Shown here piece by piece: positions 41,496-49,282 of a stretch of DNA of 64,000 bases (position 1 is its first letter; every line of letters begins with the position of its first letter). Source of the stretch: Streptococcus parasanguinis (GTDB taxonomy: Bacteria; Bacillota; Bacilli; Lactobacillales; Streptococcaceae); the NCBI RefSeq assembly GCF_001073155.1, contig NZ_JVEE01000025.1, positions 49,227 through 113,226 of the forward strand, written 5' to 3'. A model generated the notes under the pieces. The model saw only the letters and a list, made by a program, of their open reading frames with translations, was not told the DNA's origin and made no database searches. Both the position numbers and the translations under genes were made by a program.

Positions 41496-42667
41496 TATTT
41501 TTCTACTTTCTGGTAAGTGCGTTGGTGTTCCTTGATCTCTGTCAAAGCAAAAGTTTGATGCGTAGCAGGCTCAAACACTTGATTGCCACTAGGGTCTAGA
41601 TCTACTTCCTCATAAAAGAGTCGTTCGTAGTCAGCAACACTAAGAACCGTACGTTGGTCCAGTTTTTCCATGCGTTTGTGATCTAAGAGTTGCTCAAAAC
41701 CAGGAACAAGGTTGGCACTAAAGATCTCAGAAACCGCTCCACTTCCATAGCTAAAGAGGGCGATTCGGTCTCCAGCTTTGAGTTGGGGGTCATTTTCCAG
41801 TAGTGACAGCAAGCCTAGGAAAAGAGATCCAGTGTAGATATTTCCCACGCGTTGGCTGTATAGAATCGATTGATCAAAGTTGTATTGTAATTGATCTTTT
41901 TTCTCTTCTGACACTGACTTATCCAGGATTTTTTTCAAGCCCTTGAGAGCTAATTTCGGATAAGGCAAGTGGAAGCAGACAGCCGCAAAGTCTGTCAAGG
42001 CAAGCCCAGTCCGTTTCTGGTATTCCGCCCAGGTTGTTTTCAGAGAATCTAGATATTGTTGTGTTGAATAAATCCCATTCACGAAGGGAGTTGTCGCATA
42101 ATTTGGACGCCAAAAATCCATGACATCGCGTGTTTGGGCAACATTATCATCGTTAAAAGATAGAACACGAGGATTTTGGCTGATCAGCATAGCAACCGCT
42201 CCGGCTCCCTGTGTTGGTTCTCCAGGAGTTCCAATTCCGTATTTAGCAATGTCACTGGCGATGACCAAGACCTTACTCTGTGGGAATTTTTCAACATGGA
42301 GTTTGGCATAATCCAAGGCAGCAGTCGCAGCATAGCAGGCTTCTTTCATCTCAAAAGAGCGGGCGAAAGGCTGGATATCTAGTAAGCCATGGACAAACAC
42401 AGCCGCAGCCTTACTCTGGTCAATTCCAGATTCTGTCGCAAGAATCACCATGTCGATCGCTTCTTTATCTTCGTCTGTTAAAATATCATCTGCTGCAGTC
42501 GCAGCCAATGTGACGATGTCTTCTGTGATCGGTGCAACACTTTGTTCTTTTAAGAGAAGACCCTTGCTCAGTTTTTCAGGATCAGTATCACGAGCAGCGG
42601 CCAAATCTTCTAAACGCAAGACATAATGGCTCGTCGCAAAACCAATCTTATCAATCCCAATTGTCAT
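41495..42667 (-). CDS. mvaS: Hydroxymethylglutaryl-CoA synthase
   Basis: MvaS condenses acetyl-CoA and acetoacetyl-CoA. The 390 residues begin MTIGIDKIGFATSHYVL, and the catalytic Cys (near 111) lies in MKEACYAATAAL. The oxyanion-region sequence FHLPYPKLALKGL and the C-terminal FSYGSGAVSEIFS are present. The start at 42667 follows AAGAGGTTAAG. It heads the mvaS-mvaA operon. Confidence 0.96.
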   Translation of the reverse strand: MTIGIDKIGFATSHYVLRLEDLAAARDTDPEKLSKGLLLKEQSVAPITEDIVTLAATAADDILTDEDKEAIDMVILATESGIDQSKAAAVFVHGLLDIQPFARSFEMKEACYAATAALDYAKLHVEKFPQSKVLVIASDIAKYGIGTPGEPTQGAGAVAMLISQNPRVLSFNDDNVAQTRDVMDFWRPNYATTPFVNGIYSTQQYLDSLKTTWAEYQKRTGLALTDFAAVCFHLPYPKLALKGLKKILDKSVSEEKKDQLQYNFDQSILYSQRVGNIYTGSLFLGLLSLLENDPQLKAGDRIALFSYGSGAVSEIFSANLVPGFEQLLDHKRMEKLDQRTVLSVADYERLFYEEVDLDPSGNQVFEPATHQTFALTEIKEHQRTYQKVEK

Positions 42668-42818
42668 TCTTAACCTCTTTTTTATTTGATATCTACTAGT
42701 ATATTTCGTTACTATTTTACCATATTTAAGGGTAAAACTCCCTTGAAAAAGCTAGATCAGCAAGGAAATCATTCTCGGGACCGATTTTGCAATGTTTCAA
42801 AGAAAAAATAGAAAATCT

Positions 42819-42847
42819 ATAAAAAAAGCCATCCTTAGATGGCTTTT
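42819..42847 (-). terminator. Terminator overlapping the stop of the 79-residue gene
   Basis: AAAAGCCATC-TAAG-GATGGCTTTT followed on the minus strand by TTTTTT. The stem begins at the stop codon. Confidence 0.85.
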
Positions 42848-43086
42848 CAACTCTTATCCTTGCTTATTTTTTTAGGATTGCTCATGATTCGTATGAAGAG
42901 TTCTTTGCATTTGTCTCTTAGAACTTTTTCGTAGAAGACGATTAAAGCGATGTACACAATCGTAAAGTTCAAGGTCAGATAGAACAAGTCAAATGAATTG
43001 CGGGCATAATCAGTTGCTAATAGATAGGAGGAGAGGGTTCCTAGGATCATCCAAGGAAGATACTTGATATACTTGCTTATCATCAT
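42847..43086 (-). CDS. Small two-helix membrane protein under a cre site
   Basis: A 79-residue protein with two membrane segments (WMILGTLSSYLLAT, about 11-25; LTLNFTIVYIALIVFY, about 37-53) and a basic C-terminal tail (KVLRDKCKELFIRIM...KKISKDKS). GAGGTGCTGT precedes the ATG pair at 43086/43083. The promoter at 43129-43156 has a perfect cre sequence over its -35, so CcpA repression during growth on preferred sugars is likely. I recognise no family. Confidence 0.75.
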   Translation of the reverse strand: MMISKYIKYLPWMILGTLSSYLLATDYARNSFDLFYLTLNFTIVYIALIVFYEKVLRDKCKELFIRIMSNPKKISKDKS

Positions 43087-43128
43087 ACAGCACCTCGCAT
43101 ACTTTAAAGGATTTGTTTTTTCACTATC

Positions 43129-43165
43129 ATTGTATCCCTTTTAAGTAAAAATGCAAGCGATAACA
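43129..43165 (-). promoter_or_regulatory. Promoter with cre site for the 79-residue gene
   Basis: Minus-strand TTGCAT (43151-43156), a 16-base spacer and TACAAT (43129-43134). ATGCAAGCGATAACA at 43151-43165 matches the CcpA consensus WTGNAANCGNWNNCW at every position and covers the -35. Confidence 0.8.
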
Positions 43166-43331
43166 CTTAGAGAAATTGAAAAACGAATATTATTTTGCAT
43201 TAGTTTGAATGGAGAAAAACTATTTTAAGATAAGTGAAGCGATTACTTTAGTAACAAAAAAATTTTTTGAGCTAATCATGTCAATTATGTACTTTATTTA
43301 AGCAAACTAATGACAAAATCTAAATGCAAAA

Positions 43332-43952
43332 TCATCGATTAATCAATTCCTCAATTTCCTTTATCCCTTCAAACTCTCCAACACTTTCGAAAAGTTCTAT
43401 AGCTCGTTTGAAATGTGTGTTGGCTAATCCTTTATCTTCCAAGGCTAAATAAATTTCCCCTAACCCTCTATAGCTACAAGCCTGAGAAATCACATCATCA
43501 GTCTCTAAAGATTGTTCCAGTGACAGATTCATGAATGTAAGAGCTTCATCAAGATTGTTTAATTTCAATCTCAAATAGCCTTGTTCGTAGTTATTTATAG
43601 CTTTCTTTAGATTATCATTGGGAAAATGCTCTTCAATTATCTTCTCTTCATCTTCAATGAGCTTTAAAGCCTTATGAAAATCACCCTGATCTCTGTAGAT
43701 CATCGCTAATTGATGTAATCCAATGTGTTCATGTTCTTTATCTTCATTTTGTTGAGCTAATAAAATGTATTTCTCAAAGATACGGGTACACGAGGCATAG
43801 TCTTTTTCTGCCAATAATAAATACCCCATCAGATTTAAAAGGCTAAAATCTGTACAGGTATCAATGGAAAAATCTTGTTCAACCAACTTTTTAGCTTCTG
43901 ATGTTTTTCCCTCCAGAAACAAGTCCCAAGCCACATCAATTTTAGAAACCAT
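43332..43952 (-). CDS. TPR-repeat protein
   Basis: A 206-residue protein built of tetratricopeptide repeats. Several 34-residue helical hairpins are visible, for example LLNLMGYLLLAEKDYASCTR, HQLAMIYRDQGDFHKALKLI and YRGLGEIYLALEDKGLANTH. There is no N-terminal HTH, signal peptide or catalytic domain, so it is not a full Rgg/PlcR regulator. It probably binds a peptide or a protein partner. The start at 43952 follows AAGGGGGAAAATAG. It lies in an AT-rich stretch with small membrane protein genes. Confidence 0.75.
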   Translation of the reverse strand: MVSKIDVAWDLFLEGKTSEAKKLVEQDFSIDTCTDFSLLNLMGYLLLAEKDYASCTRIFEKYILLAQQNEDKEHEHIGLHQLAMIYRDQGDFHKALKLIEDEEKIIEEHFPNDNLKKAINNYEQGYLRLKLNNLDEALTFMNLSLEQSLETDDVISQACSYRGLGEIYLALEDKGLANTHFKRAIELFESVGEFEGIKEIEELINR

Positions 43953-44059
43953 CTATTTTCCCCCTTACCTATAAACAACCTTCATAAAATAAAATCACTC
44001 AATAAGAATATGCTAAATCCTATCTTTATAAATTTAATCCACTAGGCTAAAGTATAGCA

Positions 44060-44088
44060 AAAAGCCCAAATAACTACTATTTGGGCAA
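44060..44088. terminator. Terminator of the 36-residue peptide gene
   Basis: GCCCAAATA-ACTAC-TATTTGGGC, with TTTTT on the minus strand after the stem. Confidence 0.88.
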
Positions 44089-44096
44089 AATGTTAC

Positions 44097-44207
44097 TTAG
44101 TTTCTTTTTAAACGAGCAATGAGTAACTTAATAAGATAAGCTAGAACTACAAGTGCTACTACGCGTGATAATAGATAGAAAATAGAATAAACAAAATAGA
44201 TTTGCAT
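44097..44207 (-). CDS. 36-residue hydrophobic membrane peptide
   Basis: This short gene begins MQIYFVYSIFYLL and ends LIKLLIARLKRN. One long hydrophobic helix covers most of the peptide, with a basic C-terminal tail (K-x3-ARLKRN). TAGGAGGTGGCAGAT gives a near-perfect ribosome site. A consensus promoter and a strong terminator frame it, so it is a complete transcription unit. Size and shape fit a type I toxin, a small membrane regulator or a signalling peptide. No antisense RNA, partner regulator or exporter is clearly paired with it. Confidence 0.72.
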   Translation of the reverse strand: MQIYFVYSIFYLLSRVVALVVLAYLIKLLIARLKRN

Positions 44208-44256
44208 ATCTGCCACCTCCTAAATAAAAGAGATAAGCCATCTTTTCCTCAATATT

Positions 44257-44285
44257 ATTGTACTCCCGTTTGAAAGCGGTGTCAA
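44257..44285 (-). promoter_or_regulatory. Consensus promoter with perfect cre for the 36-residue peptide
   Basis: Minus-strand TTGACA (44280-44285), a 17-base spacer and TACAAT (44257-44262). TTGAAAGCGGTGTCA at 44270-44284 on the plus strand matches the cre consensus fully and overlaps the -35. Confidence 0.85.
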
Positions 44286-44611
44286 GTGGTATGATAAATA
44301 GTACTAGCACCTATTGTGAATTTAAAACCTATAAAAAGCAAAATAAATCAATCTGTTTCATTTTGAAATCCTTTAACGCTTGTAAAATATATCCTATTTT
44401 AGAAGAGGTACGTAAGAAGTTATCAATTTAGATAATATCAAAGCAAGAGAGAAATATAATGAGTAAACATAAATACAATTTTTTTTACATTTTTTATTAT
44501 ACTTTTATTAGTAAAATTGATAAAATCTTAATTAACAAAAATTATGGTTTATCTAATATTCCAATTACCTTACAACACAGGTTGATTGAATAGGATTAGA
44601 TAACCGAAGCA
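44286..44611. other. AT-rich intergenic stretch
   Basis: No convincing gene. An open frame at 44459-44593 (44 residues, MSKHKYNFFYIF...) has only a weak AGAGAG site and is probably not translated. A run reading PILEEVRKKLSI before a stop near 44430 may be debris of an older gene. No repeats of the R1 or R2 type are present. Confidence 0.5.
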
Positions 44612-45925
44612 ATGTTGAAACGAATGGAGGGGATTAATATTAAGAATTTAATAAGTGATAAAATGTCTAATAGACAAATCATCAAAGACTTTATTAGTAG
44701 TTTTATTAGTTCTTTAAGTGGAAAAGCTTTTAATTTTGCTTTAGGATTAATGTTACTGGACCAAACAAAATCGGCAATGAGTTTTGGAATCAACATGATC
44801 ATCTATCCTTTAGTCAGTTTGATTTTCTTGGTTCCAATCGGTAATTTAGTAGACCGATACCGTCATAAAAAGATCTTAATTTATAATTTTATCTTTAGGC
44901 TTATAATCTTTCTTCTGTTTTATGCTTTTTATTTTTTAACGAATTCATCTACTATCTTATACCTCGTAATCCCGTTTGTCATATTCCACTCTATTACAGT
45001 TAATATCAATGATACTTGTTATTCAGCCTCTATCCACGAGTTAGTAAATGATACAAAAATTCAACGATTAAGCTCTGTTACACAAACTGCCATTGCTATC
45101 GCAACCATGCTTTCCCCAGCTATTGGAGTCATTCTTTATAATTGGTTAGGCTTCTCAGGCTTTATTCTTATAGAAATCATTGCAAATATCCTTTCTTTAG
45201 GTGTCTTACTTACCATGAAATTCTTCTATGAACACGAAGAACAAGAAGTCAAGATTAAACAGAATGAAAAGCATCAACACGGGGTCAAAGAAATTATCCA
45301 ATTCTTAAAAGAAAATCAGATTGTCAAATATATTATTCTTGTTAGTGTTGTACTGAATTTTTTCTATACTTCCATTAGCATTGGAGTACCATTTGTAGTC
45401 AAAGAGCAACTCTTATTAGATAATGCAACAGTAGGTATCTTAGAAACAATGTCTGCAGTTGGAATGTTATTAGCCAGTGTGTCTATGTCGCTACTGCCAG
45501 ACAAAAAAGAAAACAACACACTTCTCACTAATAGAATTCGCATTCCGCTTTTTCTTCTAACTATCGCTATCATTGGTTTGGGTATTACATTTGCAACTAG
45601 TAACACCCAAGTGATTATTTCGTCCGTTGGCGGTTTATTTATGGGAATTATCGCATTCACTCTTGTTATTCTAAATATTGTCGTCATGACCTATCTTCAA
45701 AGTAGTATTGAAACAAATTATTTAGGAAGAGTAATGAGTACTTTGTTCACACTAAATACGTCTATCATGCCGATAGGTACCATTGTATTTACTTATCTAT
45801 TTCAAAAGGACATAAACGGAGGTCTGATATTCATATTTGGAGGTGTTTCTCTCCTGATCTATACCATGATAATGTTACCTCGAATCTATAGAATACTACA
45901 AAAAGAACACACTTATTTACATTGA
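44612..45925 (+). CDS. MFS exporter (DHA3/MefA-like)
   Basis: A 437-residue major facilitator with 12 predicted helices. Loop 2-3 carries the family motif GNLVDRYRHKKILI (G-x3-D-R-x-x-RK type). The overall layout fits the DHA3 drug/macrolide efflux or siderophore-exporter branch. The first Met at 44612 has a weak ribosome site; GGAGGGG at 44626-44632 would better serve a non-standard start just after it, and Met at 44663 is another option, so the N-terminus is uncertain. The gene is AT-rich relative to the core genes. The substrate is unknown. Confidence 0.85.
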   Translation: MLKRMEGINIKNLISDKMSNRQIIKDFISSFISSLSGKAFNFALGLMLLDQTKSAMSFGINMIIYPLVSLIFLVPIGNLVDRYRHKKILIYNFIFRLIIFLLFYAFYFLTNSSTILYLVIPFVIFHSITVNINDTCYSASIHELVNDTKIQRLSSVTQTAIAIATMLSPAIGVILYNWLGFSGFILIEIIANILSLGVLLTMKFFYEHEEQEVKIKQNEKHQHGVKEIIQFLKENQIVKYIILVSVVLNFFYTSISIGVPFVVKEQLLLDNATVGILETMSAVGMLLASVSMSLLPDKKENNTLLTNRIRIPLFLLTIAIIGLGITFATSNTQVIISSVGGLFMGIIAFTLVILNIVVMTYLQSSIETNYLGRVMSTLFTLNTSIMPIGTIVFTYLFQKDINGGLIFIFGGVSLLIYTMIMLPRIYRILQKEHTYLH

Positions 45926-45947
45926 AACAAAAGCAGTACTAAAACGT

Positions 45948-45979
45948 AAAAGACAAGGATAAAACACCTTGTCTTTTTT
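45948..45979. terminator. Bidirectional terminator after the MFS gene
   Basis: AAGACAAGG-ATAAAACA-CCTTGTCTT with T runs on both strands. Confidence 0.9.
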
Positions 45980-45995
45980 TAAAATTCTATTACTA

Positions 45996-46169
45996 TTACT
46001 GCCTAAAAACATTAGGTAAATTACTATTAATTACCCTGAGGCCATCGTTTATATATTGACCCAAAACGTCAAATCCGTTATAAATTCCGTTATAAATAAA
46101 GAGTCCTAAAATTATAGATGAAATAATAATACTTGCACAAATAAAATATGTACGATTTTTTTCATTCAT
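45996..46169 (-). CDS. 57-residue single-helix membrane protein
   Basis: The start at 46169 (MNEKNRTYFICASIII) follows AAGGAGGATTTATCTT. An in-frame start further upstream (46214) precedes that site. Residues about 8-27 form a membrane helix (YFICASIIISSIILGLFIY); the rest is a polar tail containing YINDGLRVINSNLPNVFRQ. No family is recognised. It shares a terminator with the convergent MFS gene. Confidence 0.62.
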   Translation of the reverse strand: MNEKNRTYFICASIIISSIILGLFIYNGIYNGFDVLGQYINDGLRVINSNLPNVFRQ

Positions 46170-46249
46170 AAGATAAATCCTCCTTTTTATTTGTATTCGC
46201 TTACATTTTATCATATAATACTAATGTAGTAAAGGAAGAAGGTGTTCTT

Positions 46250-46456
46250 ATGCTAAAAAAATATTTTTCAAAATATAAATGGACTGATTTATTTTGGATT
46301 CTATTTGTGATTTTGACATGCATCTATATAGGAAACCGTGATTTGCTTCCTCTTAATCATCAAGAATTTTCTCTTCGTGGTAGTTTCTGGGGATTTGTAC
46401 TTGCATTATATCACTTACTATTCATTGATAAATTTGTTATCTCTAATCGGAAGTAA
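46250..46456 (+). CDS. 68-residue membrane protein
   Basis: A short protein with two hydrophobic stretches (DLFWILFVILTCIYIG, about 13-28; FWGFVLALYHLLFIDKFVI, about 46-64) and a basic start (MLKKYFSKYKW). GAAGGTG lies 6 bases before the ATG. It is followed by a stable hairpin terminator at about 46516-46563. It is divergent from the 57-residue gene. Function unknown. Confidence 0.62.
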   Translation: MLKKYFSKYKWTDLFWILFVILTCIYIGNRDLLPLNHQEFSLRGSFWGFVLALYHLLFIDKFVISNRK

Positions 46457-46515
46457 AACGATACTAGGTAAAAACTCAATTTCAGGAGAAAATAAAGCAA
46501 ATCTCCCCACAATAA

Positions 46516-46563
46516 AACGCATAGTATCAAGGTTCTTCAAAACCTAATATTATGCGTTTTTTG
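46516..46563 (+). terminator. Terminator of the 68-residue gene
   Basis: AAACGCATA/TATGCGTTT with an inner AGGTT/AACCT stem, followed by a T run. Confidence 0.8.
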
Positions 46564-46638
46564 ATCCTAAAGACTTTTCCCTATTCTTTTTTATTTTGAT
46601 GTATAGTCCAGATAAAGACAATTCAAATTAGATTACGT

Positions 46639-46965
46639 CTATCTATTTATTTTATCTTTTATTTGCTTTAATTCCTTTATCTCTTTTAGAATACTAAAAA
46701 TATAGAAACTAAATAGAACTACAAATAAAACAGATAAAACAAAGAAACCAAACGGAAGTTTTCTTCCCATACCAGCTACTACTCCAAGGGATAAAATACC
46801 GATAGCCATTATGCAAATTATGAGGATAAACCACAAGTAAATCATGTAAAACTTATAAAGATAACAAAAGGACTTATTTTTTTGTTTAGGCTTATCCTTC
46901 CATTTTAAATAAAAGAAATAAGGTGTATTAATAATTAAAATAAATAAAAATCTCATCTCTAGCAC
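46639..46965 (-). CDS. Hypothetical three-helix membrane protein
   Basis: A 108-residue protein with hydrophobic segments FLFILIINTPYFFYL, MIYLWFILIICIMAIGILSL and FGFFVLSVLFVVLFSFYIF, and a charged C-terminus (KEIKELKQIKDKINR). The Met at 46956 (MRFLF) is an alternative start. It lies 13 bases after the next upstream gene on the same strand and is probably co-transcribed with it. No family is recognised. Confidence 0.6.
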   Translation of the reverse strand: MLEMRFLFILIINTPYFFYLKWKDKPKQKNKSFCYLYKFYMIYLWFILIICIMAIGILSLGVVAGMGRKLPFGFFVLSVLFVVLFSFYIFSILKEIKELKQIKDKINR

Positions 46966-46978
46966 AACTTTTTACTTT

Positions 46979-47164
46979 CTATTTTGGATTTCCCACAAGA
47001 TCTCCTAACTTCCAAATACAAAGCCAAAAAGAAATTGTTAGCATGATAAAGAATGTAAGGAACATATTATCGACTAGATTTTTACTCATCAAGCACAGTT
47101 CTCTAGCAATGTAAGGAGACACGGGGAACAAAATGCACTGTACTATAGTAATTATTTTTTTCAT
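46979..47164 (-). CDS. Hypothetical 61-residue membrane protein
   Basis: A short protein with two hydrophobic segments (ITIVQCILFPVSPYI and NMFLTFFIMLTISFWLCIW). The ribosome site is weak (TAATAAATC before the ATG at 47164), so translation is uncertain. It precedes the 108-residue membrane protein on the same strand, and the two may form a small operon. No family is recognised. Confidence 0.5.
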   Translation of the reverse strand: MKKIITIVQCILFPVSPYIARELCLMSKNLVDNMFLTFFIMLTISFWLCIWKLGDLVGNPK

Positions 47165-47464
47165 GATTTATTAATAATACTGTCACATATGATACAGTAT
47201 ACTCCTTTCTAGGAAGATTTCATTTTATCCCTATCTTTATTATAGGCCTACAGCAATTTAGATTCAATTTTTAATATGTGAAAGTAGTTTCAGAATAATT
47301 TACAAAACAAAAATAAAGTACACTTTTTAAAGAATGTACTTTATGCTTCTAATTCAGTTGTATCAATGGTTTAGCTTTAGTTTAGTCAATTGTACATAAA
47401 CTTTTAGTTTTCTTCAAAAAATAAAAATGAGTTCCAATTGTTAAAATGAATCAAGAAAATACAA
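47165..47464. other. AT-rich stretch with gene debris
   Basis: No intact gene. A 10-bp stem ATAAAGTACA/TGTACTTTAT (47313-47344) with TTTTTG on the minus strand is a good minus-strand terminator, but no intact gene precedes it. The minus-strand reading just before it ends AKPLIQLN-stop, which suggests the remnant tail of a lost gene. The tail of R2 copy D runs into this region. Confidence 0.5.
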
Positions 47465-47600
47465 AAACTTTCCGCCGTGAGAAAAGTGCTAGAAACACTA
47501 TTGTTTCTAGCACTCGGGAGTTTTGGAACCTTAGGTCCAAAACTAAGTCATGGAACTTCTACGAAGTTCGCTGACGTCCGTGCTCACCTAAGGAAAGTTT
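47465..47600 (-). repeat. R2 structured element, copy D (minus strand)
   Basis: 136-bp core in minus orientation. Hairpin 1 loop GTA, hairpin 2 GTTTTGGA/TCCAAAAC with a fourth compensatory pair, hairpin 3 GTGCTAGAAA/TTTCTAGCAC. It starts 31 bases after the stop of the minus-strand exporter gene. A TTTGTCA/TGACAAA stem lies between. Confidence 0.9.
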
Positions 47601-47631
47601 TAAGAAGACTTTGTCACCAACATGACAAATG

Positions 47632-48102
47632 CTAGTTGGCATTGGTCATTTTTCTTTTTTGATGGCGTTGGTAAGAATGGTAGAGTTTCAAGACAACAGA
47701 GCCGCTAGCCATCCCGATGGAGATCACCAAGGCCAGAATAACCACCAGGGTCACGCTGGTTACTGCCTGGCGATATTGGCCACTGACAAAGAAGGAAGTG
47801 GTTCGATAGGAAATATATCCAGGAACCAAGGGTGCGAGAATGGACAACATAAAGACCACGACAGGCGTCTTGAGAATGATACTTAAAATCTGACTGATAC
47901 AGGAGCCGACAATGGCTGCGATAAAGGTTGCAACGATAACATTGGTAGGCCCTTTCAGGATATAGTAGAGTAGCCAGATGCCCATACCGAGGATTCCTCC
48001 AGGAATCAACATGGAGCGTTGCACATTTAGGACAATTAAAAAGGTGATGATGGCAATCAAACTGGCCACCGCTTGGATTAAAAATTCAGTTAGGTTCATC
48101 AT
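47632..48102 (-). CDS. Threonine/serine exporter, small subunit (ThrE C-terminal type)
   Basis: A 156-residue membrane protein matching the C-terminal DUF3815/YjjB half of ThrE-type exporters. It has about five helices, including LIAIITFLIVLNVQ, the motif LLYYILKGPTNVIVATFIAA and LAPLVPGYISYRTTSFFVSG. It starts 1 base after the stop of the large subunit. In Corynebacterium the two halves are one protein; here they are separate genes in one operon. Confidence 0.87.
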   Translation of the reverse strand: MMNLTEFLIQAVASLIAIITFLIVLNVQRSMLIPGGILGMGIWLLYYILKGPTNVIVATFIAAIVGSCISQILSIILKTPVVVFMLSILAPLVPGYISYRTTSFFVSGQYRQAVTSVTLVVILALVISIGMASGSVVLKLYHSYQRHQKRKMTNAN

Positions 48103-48103
48103 T

Positions 48104-48862
48104 TTATTTCATAAGGACGAGGGCGACCGTTGTACCGGCACCAAGTGCAAGAGTAATGAGGAGAGTCTCAAAGAGTTTGCTCATCCCAGAGTTGAGGTGG
48201 TAATTCATCAGATCGCGGACGGCATTGGTCATAGCGATTCCAGGAACGAAGGGCATGACACAGCCTGCGATAATGAGATCGGTATTGGAAGGAAAACCAC
48301 TATAGCGCGTCCAGATATGGGCCAAAAAACCAAAGACAAAGGCGGCCGCAAAGGCAGTGACAAAAGGAATGCGAACGTATTTCTCAACGACAAGAGAAAA
48401 AGCAAAGGCAAAGACAGTCGCAATACCCGCTCCAATCGCATCATAGAAATTTCCTCCAAACATGATGGAGAAGAAAGGCGCACTGAGGGTTGCCGCAATG
48501 GTCAACTGGAGATTGGTATAAGGAACGTGCTTCATTTTCAACTCGCTCAGGGCTTGGTAGGCTTGCTCGAGATCGATCTCTCCAGAGACGAGTTGACGAG
48601 AGATCTGATTGACATCACAGACCTTTTCAATATTATAATTAGTCCGCAAGATCCGTTTCATGCGCGTGACATTGGCATTCTCAATTGAAAAGAAAATAGC
48701 GACTGGCATCGCTAAAACATTACAATCGACGATTCCCTGTGAATGGGCGATCCGGATCATGGTATCTTCGACCCGGTGAATCTCAGAACCGCTCTCTATC
48801 AGGAGGGTTCCAGCTAACATCAGGACGTCGATCACTTGGTTGATCTGTTTTGACTCTTCCAT
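48104..48862 (-). CDS. Threonine/serine exporter, large subunit (ThrE N-terminal type)
   Basis: A 252-residue protein matching the DUF1212/YjjP N-terminal half of ThrE. Its soluble first part contains LLIESGSEIHRVEDTMIRIA, and five helices follow. The ES-x-x-H-R-VEDT block (about residues 21-33) is the conserved family signature. The start at 48862 follows AAGGAAATT. A TATAAT extended -10 at 48893-48898 lies upstream. With the next gene it forms a two-component amino acid exporter. Confidence 0.88.
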   Translation of the reverse strand: MEESKQINQVIDVLMLAGTLLIESGSEIHRVEDTMIRIAHSQGIVDCNVLAMPVAIFFSIENANVTRMKRILRTNYNIEKVCDVNQISRQLVSGEIDLEQAYQALSELKMKHVPYTNLQLTIAATLSAPFFSIMFGGNFYDAIGAGIATVFAFAFSLVVEKYVRIPFVTAFAAAFVFGFLAHIWTRYSGFPSNTDLIIAGCVMPFVPGIAMTNAVRDLMNYHLNSGMSKLFETLLITLALGAGTTVALVLMK

Positions 48863-48892
48863 AATTTCCTTCTTACTAAATAATCTGTTTCT

Positions 48893-48921
48893 ATTATAGC
48901 AAAAAAGGACGAGAGACAGAA
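48893..48921 (-). promoter_or_regulatory. Promoter of the exporter operon
   Basis: Minus-strand TTCTGT (48916-48921), a 17-base spacer and TGCTATAAT (TATAAT at 48893-48898). Confidence 0.7.
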
Positions 48922-49000
48922 CTAAAATTTGACAATTCTAGTTTGTTTCTTATCCTTTCTGAATTCGTTTAGAATAGCTATTGTTTAGGCTTATCATTCG

Positions 49001-49114
49001 TTAACTCGGGTGGTGGTGCTGCACGGTGCTATCCTGGACGAGAAGGGTTGCTAAAAAGATCAGTGCAATCAGGATAAAGAGCCAAATAATAGCGAAAATA
49101 AATGTTAAAAACAT
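49001..49114 (-). CDS. 37-residue hydrophobic peptide with His-rich tail
   Basis: A short gene encoding MFLTFIFAIIWLFILIA..., about 25 hydrophobic residues followed by the polar tail QDSTVQHHHPS. AAGGGGTGATCCT precedes the ATG at 49114. A consensus promoter lies 33 bases upstream. It stands alone between pflB and the exporter operon. The three consecutive His could bind metal, but this is speculative. No family is recognised. Confidence 0.68.
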   Translation of the reverse strand: MFLTFIFAIIWLFILIALIFLATLLVQDSTVQHHHPS

Positions 49115-49146
49115 AGGATCACCCCTTCTATCTTATTTACAGCTCT

Positions 49147-49175
49147 ACTATAACACTTGGAGAAAGCGCTGTCAA
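49147..49175 (-). promoter_or_regulatory. Consensus promoter of the 37-residue peptide, cre-like
   Basis: Minus-strand TTGACA (49170-49175), a 17-base spacer and TATAGT (49147-49152) with an extended TGT. The overlapping GAGAAAGCGCTGTCA matches the cre consensus at 13 of 15 positions. Confidence 0.8.
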
Positions 49176-49235
49176 ACCCTATATAGTAAGCTCTTAAACT
49201 CTTTCAAAATTCAGAATACTCTTGCGATGGGGATG

Positions 49236-49268
49236 AAAAAAACCAGCCGTTTCCGACTGGTTTTTTAA
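49236..49268 (-). terminator. pflB terminator
   Basis: AAAACCAGTCGGAAACGGCT pairs with itself as CCAGtCG/CGgCTGG, with a T run on the minus strand. Confidence 0.9.
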
Positions 49269-49282
49269 GATCTATTTGAATC

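Noticed and set aside
43209..43301. 30-residue plus-strand open frame (MEKNYFKISEAITLVTKK...)
   Set aside because: No ribosome site and no promoter nearby; it may be debris of a longer gene.
44128..44310. 60-residue minus-strand open frame
   Set aside because: It starts in the promoter of the 36-residue gene and overlaps that gene in a different frame; the ribosome site fits only the shorter gene.
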